Shown here: positions 1 through 12,954 of the stretch, one piece after another
Layout: each line of letters starts with the position of its first letter
How positions within the stretch are numbered: position 1 is the first letter of the stretch
Assembly (NCBI GenBank): GCA_029844215.1
Contig: CM056738.1
Coordinates: forward strand, 72,346,093 to 72,410,092
Reading direction: 5' to 3'
DNA: 64,000 bases
From: Przewalskia tangutica
Lineage: Eukaryota; Streptophyta; Magnoliopsida; Solanales; Solanaceae
Position numbers and translations under genes: made by a program
Notes under the pieces: generated by a model
Seen by the model: the letters and a program-made list of their open reading frames with translations, nothing else
What the model was told of the DNA's origin: nothing
Database searches by the model: none

Positions 1-683
1 TTTAGACAATGTTGTGTATGGAATTGCGCCTCTTGTGAATGGATTGTATACATTAAACTGACACAGGGAAATTTTTAATGTACAAAATAAAAGAGCTAGG
101 TTAAATGAAAGAAATTCTACCTACTTACGGCGTTGCAGACTTGGTCATATCAATCAAACAAGGATAGAACGGTTGAGAAAATTAAATTACCTTGAACCAT
201 TTGACTTACAATCTTATGGTAACTATGAATCCTGTTTGAAGGGTAAGATGACCATTAAACCCCTTTCTGGAAAAGGGATCCGTGTCAAGGAGGTGTTTGA
301 GTTGGTACATACGGACGTATGTGGATCATTTTCGACTCAAGCTAGAGAGTGTTTCTCTTACTTCATCACTTTCACAGACGACTTATCAAGGTTGAGATAT
401 GTGTATCTTATGAGACACAAATCCGAGGCTTTTGAGAAGTTTTAGGAGTTTAAGTGTGAAGTTGAGAAACAACTCTCAAAGAGTATCAAGACTCTCCGAT
501 CTGATCGTGGGGGTGAATACTTAAGCAAAGACTTTCTTGACTACTTAAAGTTTCATGGAGTTTATTCCGAATGGACACCTCCTGGAACACCACAGATGAA
601 TGGTGTTGCCGAATGGAGAAACCGAACCTTACTTGATATGGTTCGTTCCATGCTGAGTTTTTCAGCTCTTCCAAAATACCTTT
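1..683 (+). pseudogene. Copia element F: GAG-pre-integrase and integrase core, fragment 1
   Basis: This is the first of three pieces of one Copia polyprotein; its gag and 5' LTR lie before the window. A pre-integrase region (LGHINQ, then CLKGK) leads into the integrase core, with HTDVCG and FTDDLSR near the first catalytic aspartate, LRSDRGGEY at the second, and NGVAEWRNRTL at the glutamate. An in-frame TAG at 443-445 replaces a codon in the core, so the copy is dead. The coding similarity stops abruptly at 683, where element A starts. The last five bases, CCTTT, recur at 41,723-41,727, and integrase coding resumes there. The Copia assignment is secure; I did not assign a lineage. Confidence 0.9.
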
Positions 684-2874
684 TGTTACACCTCGTAACT
701 TAAGACAATAATTAAGAACGTCATTAAGGAATTAAGATTCGAATATTGATTATATAGTATGGTTATATATGCTAAATGTAGAAGTTAGTACATGAAAGAT
801 GTGATTCTAGAAAAATTTTAGGTTACAAAGGGCGTGATAATGAAAATTGAAAATGATAGTTATATATATATCCCGTTATGGATTAGTAACGTATATAAGC
901 TAAACAAGAACACGAGGCTTCATGAAACTTTCAGAAATTAAAGAAAGCGGGATTTGAGATTTAATTTTTACTCAAGGGATTAATTAGTTATTCTAGTAGG
1001 GACTAAAGTGAAATTAGGCAAAATCAGATTTTTAAGATTGGATTTGATAAAACCTATGTTTATCTTCTTCATTCTCATTTCAAATAGAATACACAAAACC
1101 TCTCTTCTCTTCTCTAAACCCACCCCCTACTTCCGAGAACCACCCCCAACCCCATACCCAACTTAAGATTTTCATCTCCTCTTCTTAGACTACATTATTC
1201 ACGAAAATAGAAGCAAAAAATTGGAGAAAAACTGGGCAGAAAATCGGGATTTGCTGGCAGATTTTCAGTCAACTTTGGAGGGGTATATCTCCTAGTATAT
1301 TAGGAGTTTTAGGTATTTCAAATGCCTAAGATTAAATTCGTCGAGTCTAGTTTCCAACTCAATAAACCTCTCGTCGATAGGACATCGGAGTAGATAATTA
1401 TGGACGTTACAAGTTCAGTTGACAAAACAGTGAGCAAAAAAACGCTGGAGCAGTGGTACCGAAATTGGGGACTATTTTGGCTTCATTTAAGGTAAAAATC
1501 CTTCTTTTCATTGAATATTTGGAAGTTTAATTGATGTTATAGTTAAGGGATTAACCCATGTTAAAGAAGAATTGGAATTAAGTAGTTGCATGTTGTTGTA
1601 GTTGAAGATATGAACTTGGGTTAAGATGGAATTGAAAATATGAGAATGCATGTGACTATATTGAGATATATATGCCGATTGGGACTGTTTTGTATGGAAT
1701 GAAGTTAAGTGTTGTCGTTGTTATTATTATCACCAATTGCATGTTTAGATTGGAGAAGAAATCTTGATACTTAAAAGTTGTAAATTGATTATATGAAAGT
1801 ATTGAAAGGTGAATTGAATTCTAGAGAATTAAGATAAAGTTATGGGATTATGACATGTTGTTACTAGGATCAAATTTGGGCTATTTGGTATACATTGGGT
1901 TTAGTTGTTGCTATTATTCTTGTCACTAATGGCATGTTGAGTGGAAGAAAACATTAATACTTAAGTTGTAATGGTTATATGGAATTCTTGAAATATGAAT
2001 TAGATTTAAAGGACTCCAATTGGATTTTAAGGAATTATGAAAAGAGTTTGGTATTGTGGTGTTGGCCGAGAATTTCATGAAATTATTGGACATATGGTGT
2101 TGCATTTTGAGGGCTGTTTTGGTAGAGATATAATGTTGAAAATTTAGTTACAATAAAGCATGTTCAATGTAGTAATTACTTATACATGTTTTAAAGAACG
2201 CACATTGTTGTAAAGTGATATGTTGCAAACCAGAAGACTTGCCCTCTTATTAATGTATTGCATAGATATAAATGAGAAAGAATGTATTATGGTAGCATAT
2301 ATGAAATACATGGAACTAATTTGGTTATATCTTGAAATTGTGCTTGGTTACTGGCTTGGTTGGCATTTGTTGTAAATTGTGGATGTACATATAAACAGGG
2401 GAAGTGCTGCCCAAATTTCTGTAGAATAGGAAGTCGTCATTCGATTTAACTTGCGTTAGGAATCATAGAGTTGACAGGCCTAATGTTATTATTATAGGTT
2501 GGAGTATTAGACGAGGCATATTATAGTAGTGAGTTGGTTAGCTCGACTATAAGGTATGTGAGACTATCCTTTCCTTCTTTGGCATGATTTTGTGAAAATC
2601 TTTCTTTCTTCCTTTGACATGATTTTAATGAAAGTACGGCGGACGTACATGATTCCTTCAAAATCTAGTTTTAATAAAATAATGATTCATGATATGATCG
2701 TGCCTTGATTTTCTAAAGGATAGTTTAGTTTACTTATTACATTGAGTCTTATATGATGATTTAAAATACATAAGATTATTCCATGGCGTCTCAGATGATG
2801 GTTTGTATTGCATATGATTTCTCATGATATTCTATTTGTGTAAGTTGTAATTGTATGTTATATGGATGGTGTTA

Positions 2875-3060
2875 TGAGGGCCGAGTCCCAGAATGAGCCG
2901 GGTAGCTATATTTATGGAAAATGAGGACCGAGTCCCAGAATGAGTCGGGTAGTTATATGTACGCAGTATGAGGACCGAGTCTCATAATGGGTCGGGTAGT
3001 TATATGTATAAAGCATTAGGACCGAGTCCCGGGATGGGCCGGGTAGTTATATGTACGGAG
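2875..3060 (+). repeat. Four subrepeats in the element A 5' LTR
   Basis: Four imperfect units share the core CCGAGTCCCAGAATG followed by GCCGGGTAG and TTATATGTA, at a period of 40 to 50 bp. The 3' LTR has the same four units at about 40826-41010. Confidence 0.85.
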
Positions 3061-3393
3061 ATGATCTTGATTATGATGATTGTTAGACATGCATGACTTT
3101 CTTTTCATATGGTACAGTTGCATTGGTATCTCTGATTTTTCATATATGTCTCATGTTATCTTCTGGCCAGTTACAATCCTCCTTACAATAATTCATGTTT
3201 TACATACTCGGTATATTATTTCGTACTGACCCCCCTTTCTTCGGGGTCTGCGTTCATGCCCGCAGGTACAGGTGACGGGTTAGGTGACCCTTCAGTTTAG
3301 GACATCTACCAGCTGCTAAAGAGCTCCCTTGTTCCGGAGCCAGTCACTTTGGTACATACTCTTATATTTCAGACTTATGTATATCTTGGGCAC

Positions 3394-3412
3394 GACGGGG
3401 TCCTGTCCCGTC
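3394..3412 (+). other. LTR hairpin, element A version (GACGGG/CCCGTC)
   Basis: GACGGG and CCCGTC form a 6-bp stem around a 7-nt loop (GTCCTGT). The A 3' LTR repeats it at 41345-41363. Related LTRs have GGCGGG/CCCGCC at the same place (G and D) or an intermediate GGCGGG/CCCGTC (C, read on the minus strand), so the pairing is kept while one pair changes. Confidence 0.7.
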
Positions 3413-3771
3413 ATATGTCATTTTTGTACTTCTAGAGGTCTGTAGACAGTCGTGAGTTGATTTATGAGGAGTGTAGACGTGTTTGTTTAGCCATGCTTTC
3501 GTATTTCTGTTTGGGATGTTCCCTTATGTTGGTGGCAGCCTTGTCGGCTTGCTTATTATATTGTGTTGGTTAGTTGTGACTCCACTGGAGGCAGGTACCC
3601 CCTTATGTAAAGACAGCCTAACCGGCTCGTCTATTCGGGTACATGTTGTAGATGCAACGTTATGCTGCCGGAATTTTATTAATCTTGGTATCAAATGGAT
3701 TAAGTATGACAGGTCAGTAATGGCGTCCAATTAGGGCGCCAAGTCGCGGCCCGTCGGGTCGGGGCATGACA

Positions 3772-3939
3772 AAAGTGGTATCAGAGCAGTTAGTCCTCGT
3801 AATGTCTACAGACCGTGTCTAGTAGAGTCTTGTGTATGGGTATGTTGTGCACCATACTTATACACACGAGGCTGTCAGACATTTAGAATTGGTTTCTACT
3901 CTTTCATCTCGTAGATCATGCAATAGAGCTATGCCATTA
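3772..3939 (+). promoter_or_regulatory. Element A primer binding site and leader
   Basis: TGGTATCAGAGCAG (3776-3789) follows the LTR by a few bases and is the standard plant initiator-Met tRNA primer site. The next 150 bp align to the leader of G (from 55846) and, inverted, to those of array C. This shows common ancestry. Coding sequence is never reached because array C begins at 3940. Confidence 0.88.
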
Positions 3940-4803
3940 TGTCACGACCCGACCCCGGGCCCGCGACTGGTGCCCTACCTGGGCACCCTTACAGGTATAC
4001 ATCAGAGATAATCAGCGGAACATACACAAACTTAATAATGAAACAAATATTAGGTCAGTCGATAAGGCTACCTCCCTGGATATAAACAAATCCAAAAGCA
4101 GTTACCTCAAAAAAAAAAAATCTTATAAAGTGACCCACAAAATATGACTACAGACCTCTAAGAGTTTACATAACAACTGCGACGGGACAGGGCCCCGCCA
4201 TACTCCTGAATGTACAAAAGTCGACCACTTCAGGGAACCATACCAAAGACAAAGCCTCCGGAGAAATGGAGCTTTCCGAGAACTGAACCGTGATCCTAGG
4301 AGTGCGGATCAACAAGCTATGTACCTCAACTCGCGCATTTAACGCACTTCAAGGCGTCAGTACAAAATATGTACCAAGTATGCAAAACTGAAAGTACTGT
4401 AATTTAAATCATAATAGTCAAAAATACAGCTGAAGACATATATGATAACACAATTAACAATACATTGTGCTCATCAAGTGAAAGTAATGAAAGTCCCTAC
4501 TTGTACAAATTTATTTCAACAAATGAACCATAGCCACAACAGGGCTATGAACACCAGCCCTCAAATATCACAGCGCGCCCGTGGGATTCCCCATCACTGT
4601 CGACCGCTAGGTGAAAAAAAATCTAACCATGTGACGCGCCCGTGGCAACCTACCTCACTGTCGGCGTACACACACAACACATATATACCTATGTCCTCTG
4701 CCCGTGGAATTCCCCGTCACTGCGGACAGCCGTAAGTGTAGACTATAACCATGTGACGCACTCGTGACATCCCACCTCACTGTCGGCGTGCACATACACA
4801 ATA

Positions 4804-4826
4804 CATATATATATATATATATATAT
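4804..4826. repeat. (TA)n microsatellite in LTR L1
   Basis: About 22 bp of alternating AT. The same position in L2 (20675-20717) and L4 (33684-33753) is longer, and L3 has almost none (near 25266), so the tract has changed length independently in each copy. Confidence 0.9.
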
Positions 4827-7517
4827 CTCATGCCCGTGGAATCCCTCATCTCGGGTACATGACTTCATGAGGTATTCCTCGCATCGTGGGTAGCAAATCT
4901 ACGGAAACAGGTGGTATAACTATCTTGGGGATTTACCCCTCAATTATACTCTTACCCTGAAGAAGGTGGTATAACTATCTTGGGGGTGTACCCCTCAATT
5001 ATACTCTTACCCCTCAAACTACATGCCTCGGAATCCCTCATCGTAAGCATGTCCACGGTGCATACCCGTGGAATCCCACCTCACTGACGGTATGTCCCAG
5101 TAAACTCATACTAAGACCATGGAAGCATACCCGTGGAATCCCACATCACTGTCGGTACGTCCCGGTAGACTCATAATAAGGCAATGGAAGCATACCCGTG
5201 GAATCCTCCATCACTGACGGTACGTCCAAGTAAGTTCATAACTTCTTTAGACTTCCATTAGCATACAAAATGGATCTCATTTTATGACCTTAAGGCACTT
5301 TCCATATCACTTAACAAGTCCGGGGAATTTCAACCCAAAGTACTATGTATTTCTATTCTTTCCAAGATCCTTTTTCCACATAAGACCCCAAGATACTAAC
5401 CCCCGTAGTATCAAGGCTTATCTACATTTCAAACAAGTCACTATACTATTAGAAAAATATGCTTCGACTCCTAAAACAAGTGACCCTCATTTAAACTTTA
5501 AGCAATTGATGCTTTTAAATCAAATTGCCTTTCTTAGTATCCATTCTTTTATCTTTGTTTATCTACTCGAGGAAAACCGTTCCTTTAACCTTCCATAAAG
5601 TTATTATAACCAACTTCCCATAAAGCCGTTATACTAACTTTATGCATTAGAAACTAAGACATCCTTATCCTCTCATAAAGCCGTCATAACTAACTTCCCA
5701 TAAAGCCGTTATAACTCTTTATGTCTTAGACAACTTTGTTCTCTCTATAACCAAGAGGCTTGTACTTCAATTCAAGTTACACTACTTTCAAAATGCTTCA
5801 AGCCTCATTACTTTAGAAGACAAAATTCTTCACTTAGAAAACAAGTTCTTATCCTTATAATAGTTCTAGAATCAATACTTTCAAATCAAGTATTCCATAC
5901 TTATCACATCAAGAAGTCCTTGTCTACCCCATTAGCACAACCCATTCTTATAATCTTTTCTCAAGGACAAGTGAGTTAAACCTCTAACTCAACCGACTAG
6001 GCATCTTTAAAACAAGTCAAGTATATTAAATGACTTCACTTCATTTAAATCACGTACGTCTACCGTACCATACAGTTATAACTACTCATGCTCAAGAGAT
6101 AAGAAAGTTTCCACATACCTCTTATGTTTAATCCACTTGCCAAGTCCAATATGCCGTCCGTAGATGTCAACCTATAATGACCATAATACGTCTATTAGCT
6201 TCTAGCTTCAACGTAGAATATTCTAATGTAAAGTCCCTCGTTCTACGGGAAGAATTGGACAGCACTTCCTTTGTTTCTACTTACTTTTCCACCTTTTTCA
6301 AGGTCCGAATTCAATAACCAAACGCCGCATTTAAGGCACAACAATTCAGCTAACCAAAAGGGGATTACACGCCTTTACAGGACGCGTAAAATTCTGCCCC
6401 ACAATAATACAAAACAACCCAATAATTCCAAGCCACATTCGGCTACAATATCACAACAATTATCAATTCCCTTTCAATTTCCTTTCTAATCCAATCTCGT
6501 TATTCCAACATGTTATATAAGTCATAACCAATTATATACCCTCCTATTTTTAACATGCAACGATTTTTAGCTAATAACCGAATTGATTACAACATTGTTG
6601 ACACCCAATTTTGACCCTCCCGTCCAGTCATTAGCTATAAAATTAGACTAATTTTGTAAAATAATTTTTATGATTTTTTATAATAAAATGCAGCGATAAA
6701 ACATTAATACAGGCATAAGTAAGCGATTTAATAAATGGCACCGCGTCTTACGTAGAAGATTAAGCACTTAGAGTCTCGCGCCCGCATTAATTAATTTTAA
6801 GCCCTGACATGATTCTTAATTAATAATAAATACATAAAATAAATAATTTAGCAATGACGTCGTGTCAAGTAGCATGGTCGCATTTACTAATACGCAAAGC
6901 AGTTTCATAACTACCTTTAAATAATAATGCACAATAAATAAGATTTTAAATAAATAGCGCCACGTTCTAAAATATTAAGCACTAATTAAATAACACGCCC
7001 GCATTTATATCAATTAGATTAATAAAACATCTAAATAATTTAATCACAATTTATTAATTTAATTAATCAATAATACACCTAAAATTAACTCCTAAAACTA
7101 ATACCCTAATTAATTGACTCCTAAATTCTACCCAGCCCACCTATTAACACAAATTTCAAACTCGCGACCACCAATTTCATTCTAACTACCAATTCCCATC
7201 AGCCCAAAGCCCCTCAGCTTTTTCTTTACTTTCGCCCATCTCCCTCAAACGCAGCAAGAAACCTAATCTAAATCTAAAAGCCTTCGCCGCACCTCCCTTA
7301 CCTCGTGACCTTCCCATCGCAAAGACTAAAGACTCCTAGCCCGGATTTCTCACGAGAACTGGGTTTCCCTTTACCCACGCACACCCAACCAACTCTTTTT
7401 ACCATAACCAGAATATATCCTTGCCATTTACATCAGTAACAAATCGCACAAATCAACCCAAATATTAGCCCAAAATCAGCCTTGATTACTTACCAACATT
7501 AGAACTCGAACCATGGC

Positions 7518-7525
7518 TATATAAA
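7518..7525 (+). promoter_or_regulatory. TATA box of element B 5' LTR
   Basis: TATATAAA in the context GGCTATATAAAG is conserved at 15847-15854 in the 3' LTR, although the sequence around it has diverged. This suggests transcription starts near 7550, which puts the intron-like segment about 240 bp into the transcript. Confidence 0.75.
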
Positions 7526-7793
7526 GAGCATGCAAGGGCATAAAAGAAAAAGGGAGAACCCAGGGAGGTAGCAGTCGAAAAGAGAGCAGGGTTCAGAGGA
7601 GAAGATTCGAGGAGGACATTCGGGGGTTCAGCACCCAGAGAATTAGCATCGCAAGAATAAAAAGTTCGAATCCCTTTCTTTAATTCCAGCCAAAAATCAA
7701 CAAACAAATCTTGTCCTCTTATTCGCATCGCAAACCCATAACCCGAGCGGATCGACGACTTGATACGCTTCCTCGGTTCGCTGCCCGGAGAAG

Positions 7794-9301
7794 GTAAACC
7801 CGAATTCTTCTTAGTTCATTTTTTATTTACTGTGTTTGTGCGTGAATGTGATTCCTGTCTGATTTGCTTTAGATGCCTTCCTGTTTTAAGTTGCTGTTTA
7901 GATTTACATCCACTGCAGGGATGGAGAAACTGAGACATGTTTACTATGTGGAATCTCCTAAGTTGGATATTGTTTGAAATATGATAGGACTGTGGTCTGA
8001 TCTGTGGTTGTCCTGCATGCCATGCCTATTTTAAGTTTCCTCTATTTTTTTTAGGCCAAGGATTGTGAATGATTTTATTTTCCTCAGGTACTAAATGTTT
8101 GGAAAATATGTAGTAATTTCCCTTTGAATCCTCCCTCATACCTAAATAGCCTTCTCTACCGGTCCTGAACTTGTACTCACTTAATTAGTCTAATTGTTAT
8201 GATCACCCAACATGTTCTAATATGAATCGACCTTAGTTGGTATTCCCCTAAGAATAACCTTGTTCAAATCCTTAAGTTCTGGGTTGAAAGCTATGTTTAA
8301 ACCTCTACTAAAATGGGAAGCCTTCGTGTGCATATTATTTGATTAATTGGAGACGAAATGCGGATATCATTTGCTTTGAGAAGTCTCGGTATTCAGTTCA
8401 ATATGTCTCGGTGTGGATACTACAACGTAATAGAACCATCGATCCGTGGGTGCATAGATATACAACCTGAATATAATTGTGTGCTCAGCCTAGGGGGAGA
8501 TGATTCTGCCTACTTAAATGTTAGTTGGGTTTTGCCTGCCTACTTCTGTGTCATTACACACAGGGCACATCATATATATATGCAAACACATTTAGTCTTA
8601 GGTCAACTGGTTATGTATGTCTAAAATGCCATCTCTTTGTGATTACTTGTTTATCTCCCGACCCTCATGATTGTCAAAATAATTGCATTTGCATGTTTAA
8701 GTGTCGAAAAGGGTCTAGGATAGCATATAATGCCCTTTTTTATGCTATGATAATCTGTTAAGCTGAACCAACTGTTATTCCAAATTGCTGGAATAAAAAT
8801 GATTCAAATATGTCAAATGATGCCCCCTCCCCCCCTTTCTGTGTGTCCAGCATCTTTTTGGATTGTTTTAATTATGATATATACAAATGTATATCGCGAT
8901 ATATAACTTGTATGGAAAATATGTTTAATATATTATGGGGTATGCATATATCACTTATGAATACTGTTCATGAATGATTTTGGGTCTGCCTATTCTTCCT
9001 TGGAAAAAAAAAATCTCCGAAATCACTGATTGGGTTTTATATCACTTTGGGACTAATTTACATTCTTTTAAAGTTTGATAATTGTTAGTTGGGCCTGTTT
9101 GCTTTTTCTGTGTTTCATTTCCATTGCCAATAATTGGTTGAATAGTGCTGGAATTTCAGTTATTGGGATTTATCATTTTTTAGTTTGCTATGGTTACTAA
9201 GGATTAAAATATATACCTGTTAAATTTACCTGAACATTCCACCTATTTGTATCATTAAATTTTGAGCGTGTACTAATCCTTATCTTTCTTTATTTTTACA
9301 T
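7794..9301 (+). other. Intron-like segment present only in the B 5' LTR
   Basis: Sequence reads GAGAAG then GTAAAC at 7788-7799, a strong plant 5' splice site. TACTAAT, a near-perfect branch point, lies at 9271-9277, followed by a pyrimidine-rich run and TTTTACAT. The 3' LTR joins GAGAAG directly to GAAACGC at 16203/16204, so the segment is missing without a scar. The final T replaces the expected G of AG. The interior is T-rich with no convincing coding frame. An ordinary deletion with a 1-bp overlap is the main alternative. Confidence 0.6.
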
Positions 9302-10357
9302 GAAACGCACCGGAGCAAAATAAAGAGTCTCATGGCGAGACTCATCGCGAGCCATTTCAAAGGGCAACCCGCGTCTATGTGCATCCGCATTCGCATTCCC
9401 GCTTCAGAAATTCCTAGAAAAACAAATAGGACGGAGTCATCCGCTCCAATCCCTTCACTCTCTTAACCTCCTTATCTCATTTTTTGCCTTTATTTGTTTG
9501 CTGTAATTTTATTATTTAACTTTGTAATTAATAGGAGAACTAGTCCAATTAGTCTTCAAACATAAAGGTGGGAAGGTAATTTAGAATTAAATGCACTTCT
9601 AATCATTTGTCCTATGCTTGTCATTTCATATCTAATCTTTCGCCTAATCATTAAGATTGCATATCTAAAACTAACGCGCCATTTTTTGATTTCGCAGATA
9701 AATGCATATCCATAGTCTATGAATCAACTTGGCACCGCTTGCATCATAAACAATATAAACGCACACTTTAAAACTTTATATATATTCTTTATAGCCTTAG
9801 TCTTACAACTTTATTCAACATGCCTTCCTTTTTAATATTTTGAAGCACTTTTTATATTTTCAAAACATGCATTCTTAGCATAATAATTAACCCTAGGTTT
9901 GGCAGGACAACCGCAAGTTAGTGGATCTTAGAGGGTGCCTAACCCCTTACCTCTAGATTAATAAAGAACCCTTACCCAGAATCTCATTAAGTTTAGCAGA
10001 CCATTAAAATGGAGTTAATGTTTACTTTAAACTAGTTAACATTTAGGTGTCCTAATTCACCCAATTAATTAGGTGGCGACTCCGCGAACCCTTAGCATTC
10101 TAGCACCCTTTAGCATTTTAGCATTTAGCACCTTTTAGCACTACCCTTAGCATCTCTAGCCCCTTTTAAAACTTTTAGCATCTTTTTAACATTTTAAGCA
10201 CCATTTAACATTCTAGCATTTTAACATTCTTTTTTAAACATTTAGCATTTTATTTTATTTTCTAACCTTTTTATTAAGAAGGAGTTTCTATAGAGAAAGT
10301 CGCGGCCGAAAAAGTTTCTATAGAGAAAGTCGCGGCCGAAAAAGGGCGTGACAGAAA

Positions 10358-10375
10358 TGGCGACTCCGCTGGGGA
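10358..10375 (+). promoter_or_regulatory. Element B primer binding site
   Basis: TGGCGACTCCGCTGGGGA starts 4 bases after the LTR. It is the type of primer site I associate with Ogre/Tat elements (tRNA-Arg class); the tRNA identity is from memory. Confidence 0.75.
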
Positions 10376-11199
10376 TTAAGGTTCTTAACCACAACAGACC
10401 TAGGGTTATTATTTGACATTACTTTTTGCATTTAAATTTTGTGTGCTGTATTTTATTTATTTATTTTAATTGCTACCTGCCTTACTGCTTTCCTTAAACT
10501 GACATTCCGCTCATATTTCTTCCATTCTGGAAAATTCACACTATCACACACTCACGCTACCGCGTGCTTCGCGCACCGCAAATTTCTTTCAAAAATATCC
10601 AAATTTAGGAGAGTCATGGCGCTGAGTTAGATCGGTCGTCTGATCACCGCGTAGCCTTCTCACTGAGTTGTCCGCCGGGAACTCAAGGCCTAGAAAAGCC
10701 AAATATTAGAAACTTAAGATAGAGCGATACCACCCTTTATTTTAGGGCATGCATGCATTTACCCTAGGTGGGTCAATCCTTGGCATTGACATCACAATTA
10801 GGAAGACACCAACTTGTCGACGGGTTTCTCAACCCAACGACCAACCAGCATATTATATGTAGCGTGACAATGATAGACAAATCCAAACCTAATCATGACA
10901 TGCTGAAATTGGAAAAAGTGCACCGTCATTTGGTCGCCATTTCCAACAAAAGCATTACAGTTGGACGGCTTGGACAAATCCATCATGACCCCGCATATGT
11001 GACGTTTAGGCCTACCTCTGGCATAAAAGGGTCCCCATGCATGTTAGGACTCGCTTGCAATGCGATAATTTATGTGCAACATGTACTTGCTAAATGTTAT
11101 TTACACTTTTGCAAAATCACGTGCTTTACACTAACGCAGTTTGCTACATGTTGTCTAAAGGATTTATCATCTCCCCCAAAGTTCGATTTGTATTTGACT
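10376..11199 (+). other. Element B leader, no recognisable domain
   Basis: About 800 bp between primer site and gag. A 146-codon frame (10768-11208) is open but resembles no family I recognise and is probably leader or badly degraded N-terminal gag. Confidence 0.5.
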
Positions 11200-11943
11200 A
11201 AGCAATGACAGAGCATCGATATTTCACAAGATCAAAGGCACGGTCCAGCGACATGACCAATTCAAGGGCATTTGAGCAGAACGAGCCGAACTCGCTCTGG
11301 TCCTATAAGCAAAGCAGTGGTCTCAAAAGAAAAGCAAAGATAAATCCGACGAGCACTCGCCCAGCTATCGCAAAGAAATGGCAACCTCGCAGCCGAAATC
11401 AAAAGGCTCAAAACCTCACCAGAGCACTCACACCGCAAATAACCAAAATACCAAAACCCTCCAAATTATTACCAGTACCCGCTTACTACATATCCCATTC
11501 AGCCAATATACAATGCACCCATATATCCCACACAAAACCGAATGCCTAACGTACTCCAGCTAAACACAAACTAAAGGCCACCACAAACCTATTTTCGCAA
11601 CATATATGACAACACCTTGCGATACCCACACGTGTATACGTCACAGCCAAAAGCCCGTCCACTAAACATCTTCGCACCCCGCCTAAATGCCACAGAAAAG
11701 CCAGCCAAAGTATACACCCATTTAGCCGAGCCTTTGTCGCAGTTGTACGAGAGGTTGAGGTTTGCAGGGATACTCCAGCCAATTCCAAAGAATGTGCCCA
11801 ATCCCAAGTCCAAATCTCATGATGGGAACAAAAGTTGTGCATACCATTCTGGAGCCATCGGACACGACATGAGAAGTTGTTATACACTCAGAGACAAAGT
11901 AAGGAGTCGATCAAGAGGAGTCATTCAAAGCGAGGAGGCCTAA
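11200..11943 (+). pseudogene. Ogre/Tat gag remnant of element B
   Basis: Several short frames together give the typical order of an Ogre/Tat gag C-terminal half. A proline- and tyrosine-rich stretch (about 11470-11560) is followed by a region around EPLSQLYERLRFAGILQPIP, then PNPKSKSHDGNKSCAYHSG and GHDMRSC, a CxxH...GH....C zinc-binding pattern (about 11800-11880). Stop codons and frame changes break it, and the N-terminal half is not recognisable. Coding similarity ends near 11943 and no pol domain follows before the 3' LTR, so the element could move only with enzymes from another element. Confidence 0.8.
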
Positions 11944-12236
11944 CCCAATGAGTACAATGAACCCCAAAGGAAGAGAGGTGTTCCCTGGCCAGAACCCGCT
12001 CCGCCTGAATCAATCATTTATCCGAGCATGCACCACGCAGAAGCCAAAAGAAGAAGATACTGATAGCAGAGAATGAAGACCCAGCCAGCCATGATGCAGA
12101 GCAAGAAGGCGTATTGGTTGGACTTGCACCCTTGTTCTGGTCCGCCTAAAGCCCGGATAATAAGGAGCAATTTAGCTTAGCAGATTAATAAAAAGAAAAC
12201 TCATATTTAAGCTTTAATAATTTCTCTTTTGCACCA

Positions 12237-12390
12237 ATGAACTACGTTCGACCTGATTCCCTTGGCGGATACGTAGGCGGCCACACCGGCCTCAGTCCCA
12301 CATTTAGAAATTTTAATTTCACCCCAAAATTTGCTTGTAATGAACTACGTCATGACGACCGATCCTCGCTGGGATACGAGGCGCCTAAAT
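12237..12390 (+). repeat. Paired GAACTACG...GATACGTAGG motif of element B
   Basis: Two related blocks (about 12237-12282 and 12341-12390) share TGAACTACGT, a pyrimidine-rich middle and a GGATACG end. I know this motif from 3' regions of plant Ogre/Tat elements, and it supports the lineage call. Its role is unknown. Confidence 0.6.
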
Positions 12391-12954
12391 CGCTTGGGTC
12401 ACACCATTAGGAAACTTTCCTTCGCTCAAAATAACCGAATACACATAACATACAAGCAACTACATTGAGACCCACTTTAGCCGCATAATCTTTTCAAAAC
12501 CGGGACAATGTAGGAAACTGCATAGGATTGCAAGTCCAAACAAAGCCGTGCACGCGATATCGCGGACAAGGCGGAAGTCAATTACTTAATCGACTTCCCA
12601 AAACTCACAAATTTTCTTCGAGCGCAGTCTTTTCAGACAAGCAGAAGTGCAATAGCCGAAGCAGGAAATACGGCAAAAAGTTTCTTCGTCTTCGCAAAAG
12701 CAGAAAGAAGCAGCAGAGGCAGAGGATATGACAACAATCCAAAATTCAAAGTCCGTGATCGAAGCAGCAGGTAAAAGGCATCGACAATCAACATTCGCAC
12801 TCAATTCGTAATAAGCGGCTAAGCGCATCAGCGCATAAAGTCAAATTTGCAACCAACGATCGCACTCCAACAAAGGCATCATGGCAATTCGGCCAGATTT
12901 AGCATGTCCGCAGCGACAACATCTAAGTATTCATCCGCGATCGTGACGACATCT

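Larger units (their letters stand above)
684..3771 (+). repeat. Element A 5' LTR
   Basis: The repeat starts TGTTACACC and ends CATGACA (TG...CA). It matches 38631-41722 almost base for base over about 3.09 kb, with scattered substitutions and small indels. It contains a block of short internal repeats near 2875-3060 and a hairpin at 3394-3412 shared with related LTRs. Open frames inside it, such as those near 3483-3734, recur in the 3' LTR only because the copies are alike. There is no reason to call them genes. Confidence 0.93.
6596..10353 (+). repeat. Element B 5' LTR (3.76 kb, contains extra 1.5 kb)
   Basis: It aligns end to end with 14641-17251 but unevenly. The first kilobase (U3) differs by many substitutions and indels. 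From about 7605 to the end, the two copies are nearly identical except for the 1508-bp segment 7794-9301, which only this copy has. The last 350 bp carry repeated TTTAGCA-type runs, then two copies of a GTTTCTATAGAGAAAGTCGC block (from about 10285). Confidence 0.92.

Noticed and set aside
5284..5598. A 104-codon plus-strand frame open in all four array C LTRs (also 21175, 25731 and 34211)
   Set aside because: The LTRs are nearly identical, so shared openness is expected. The frame is antisense to the element, has no recognisable domain, and its differences show no sign of codon-level constraint that I can see.
8358..8761. Overlapping 78- and 88-codon frames inside the intron-like segment
   Set aside because: Composition is intron-like, the frames overlap each other, and nothing resembles a known protein.
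10768..11208. A 146-codon gene ahead of gag in element B
   Set aside because: No domain is recognised and a minus-strand frame overlaps it; kept only as unassigned leader.
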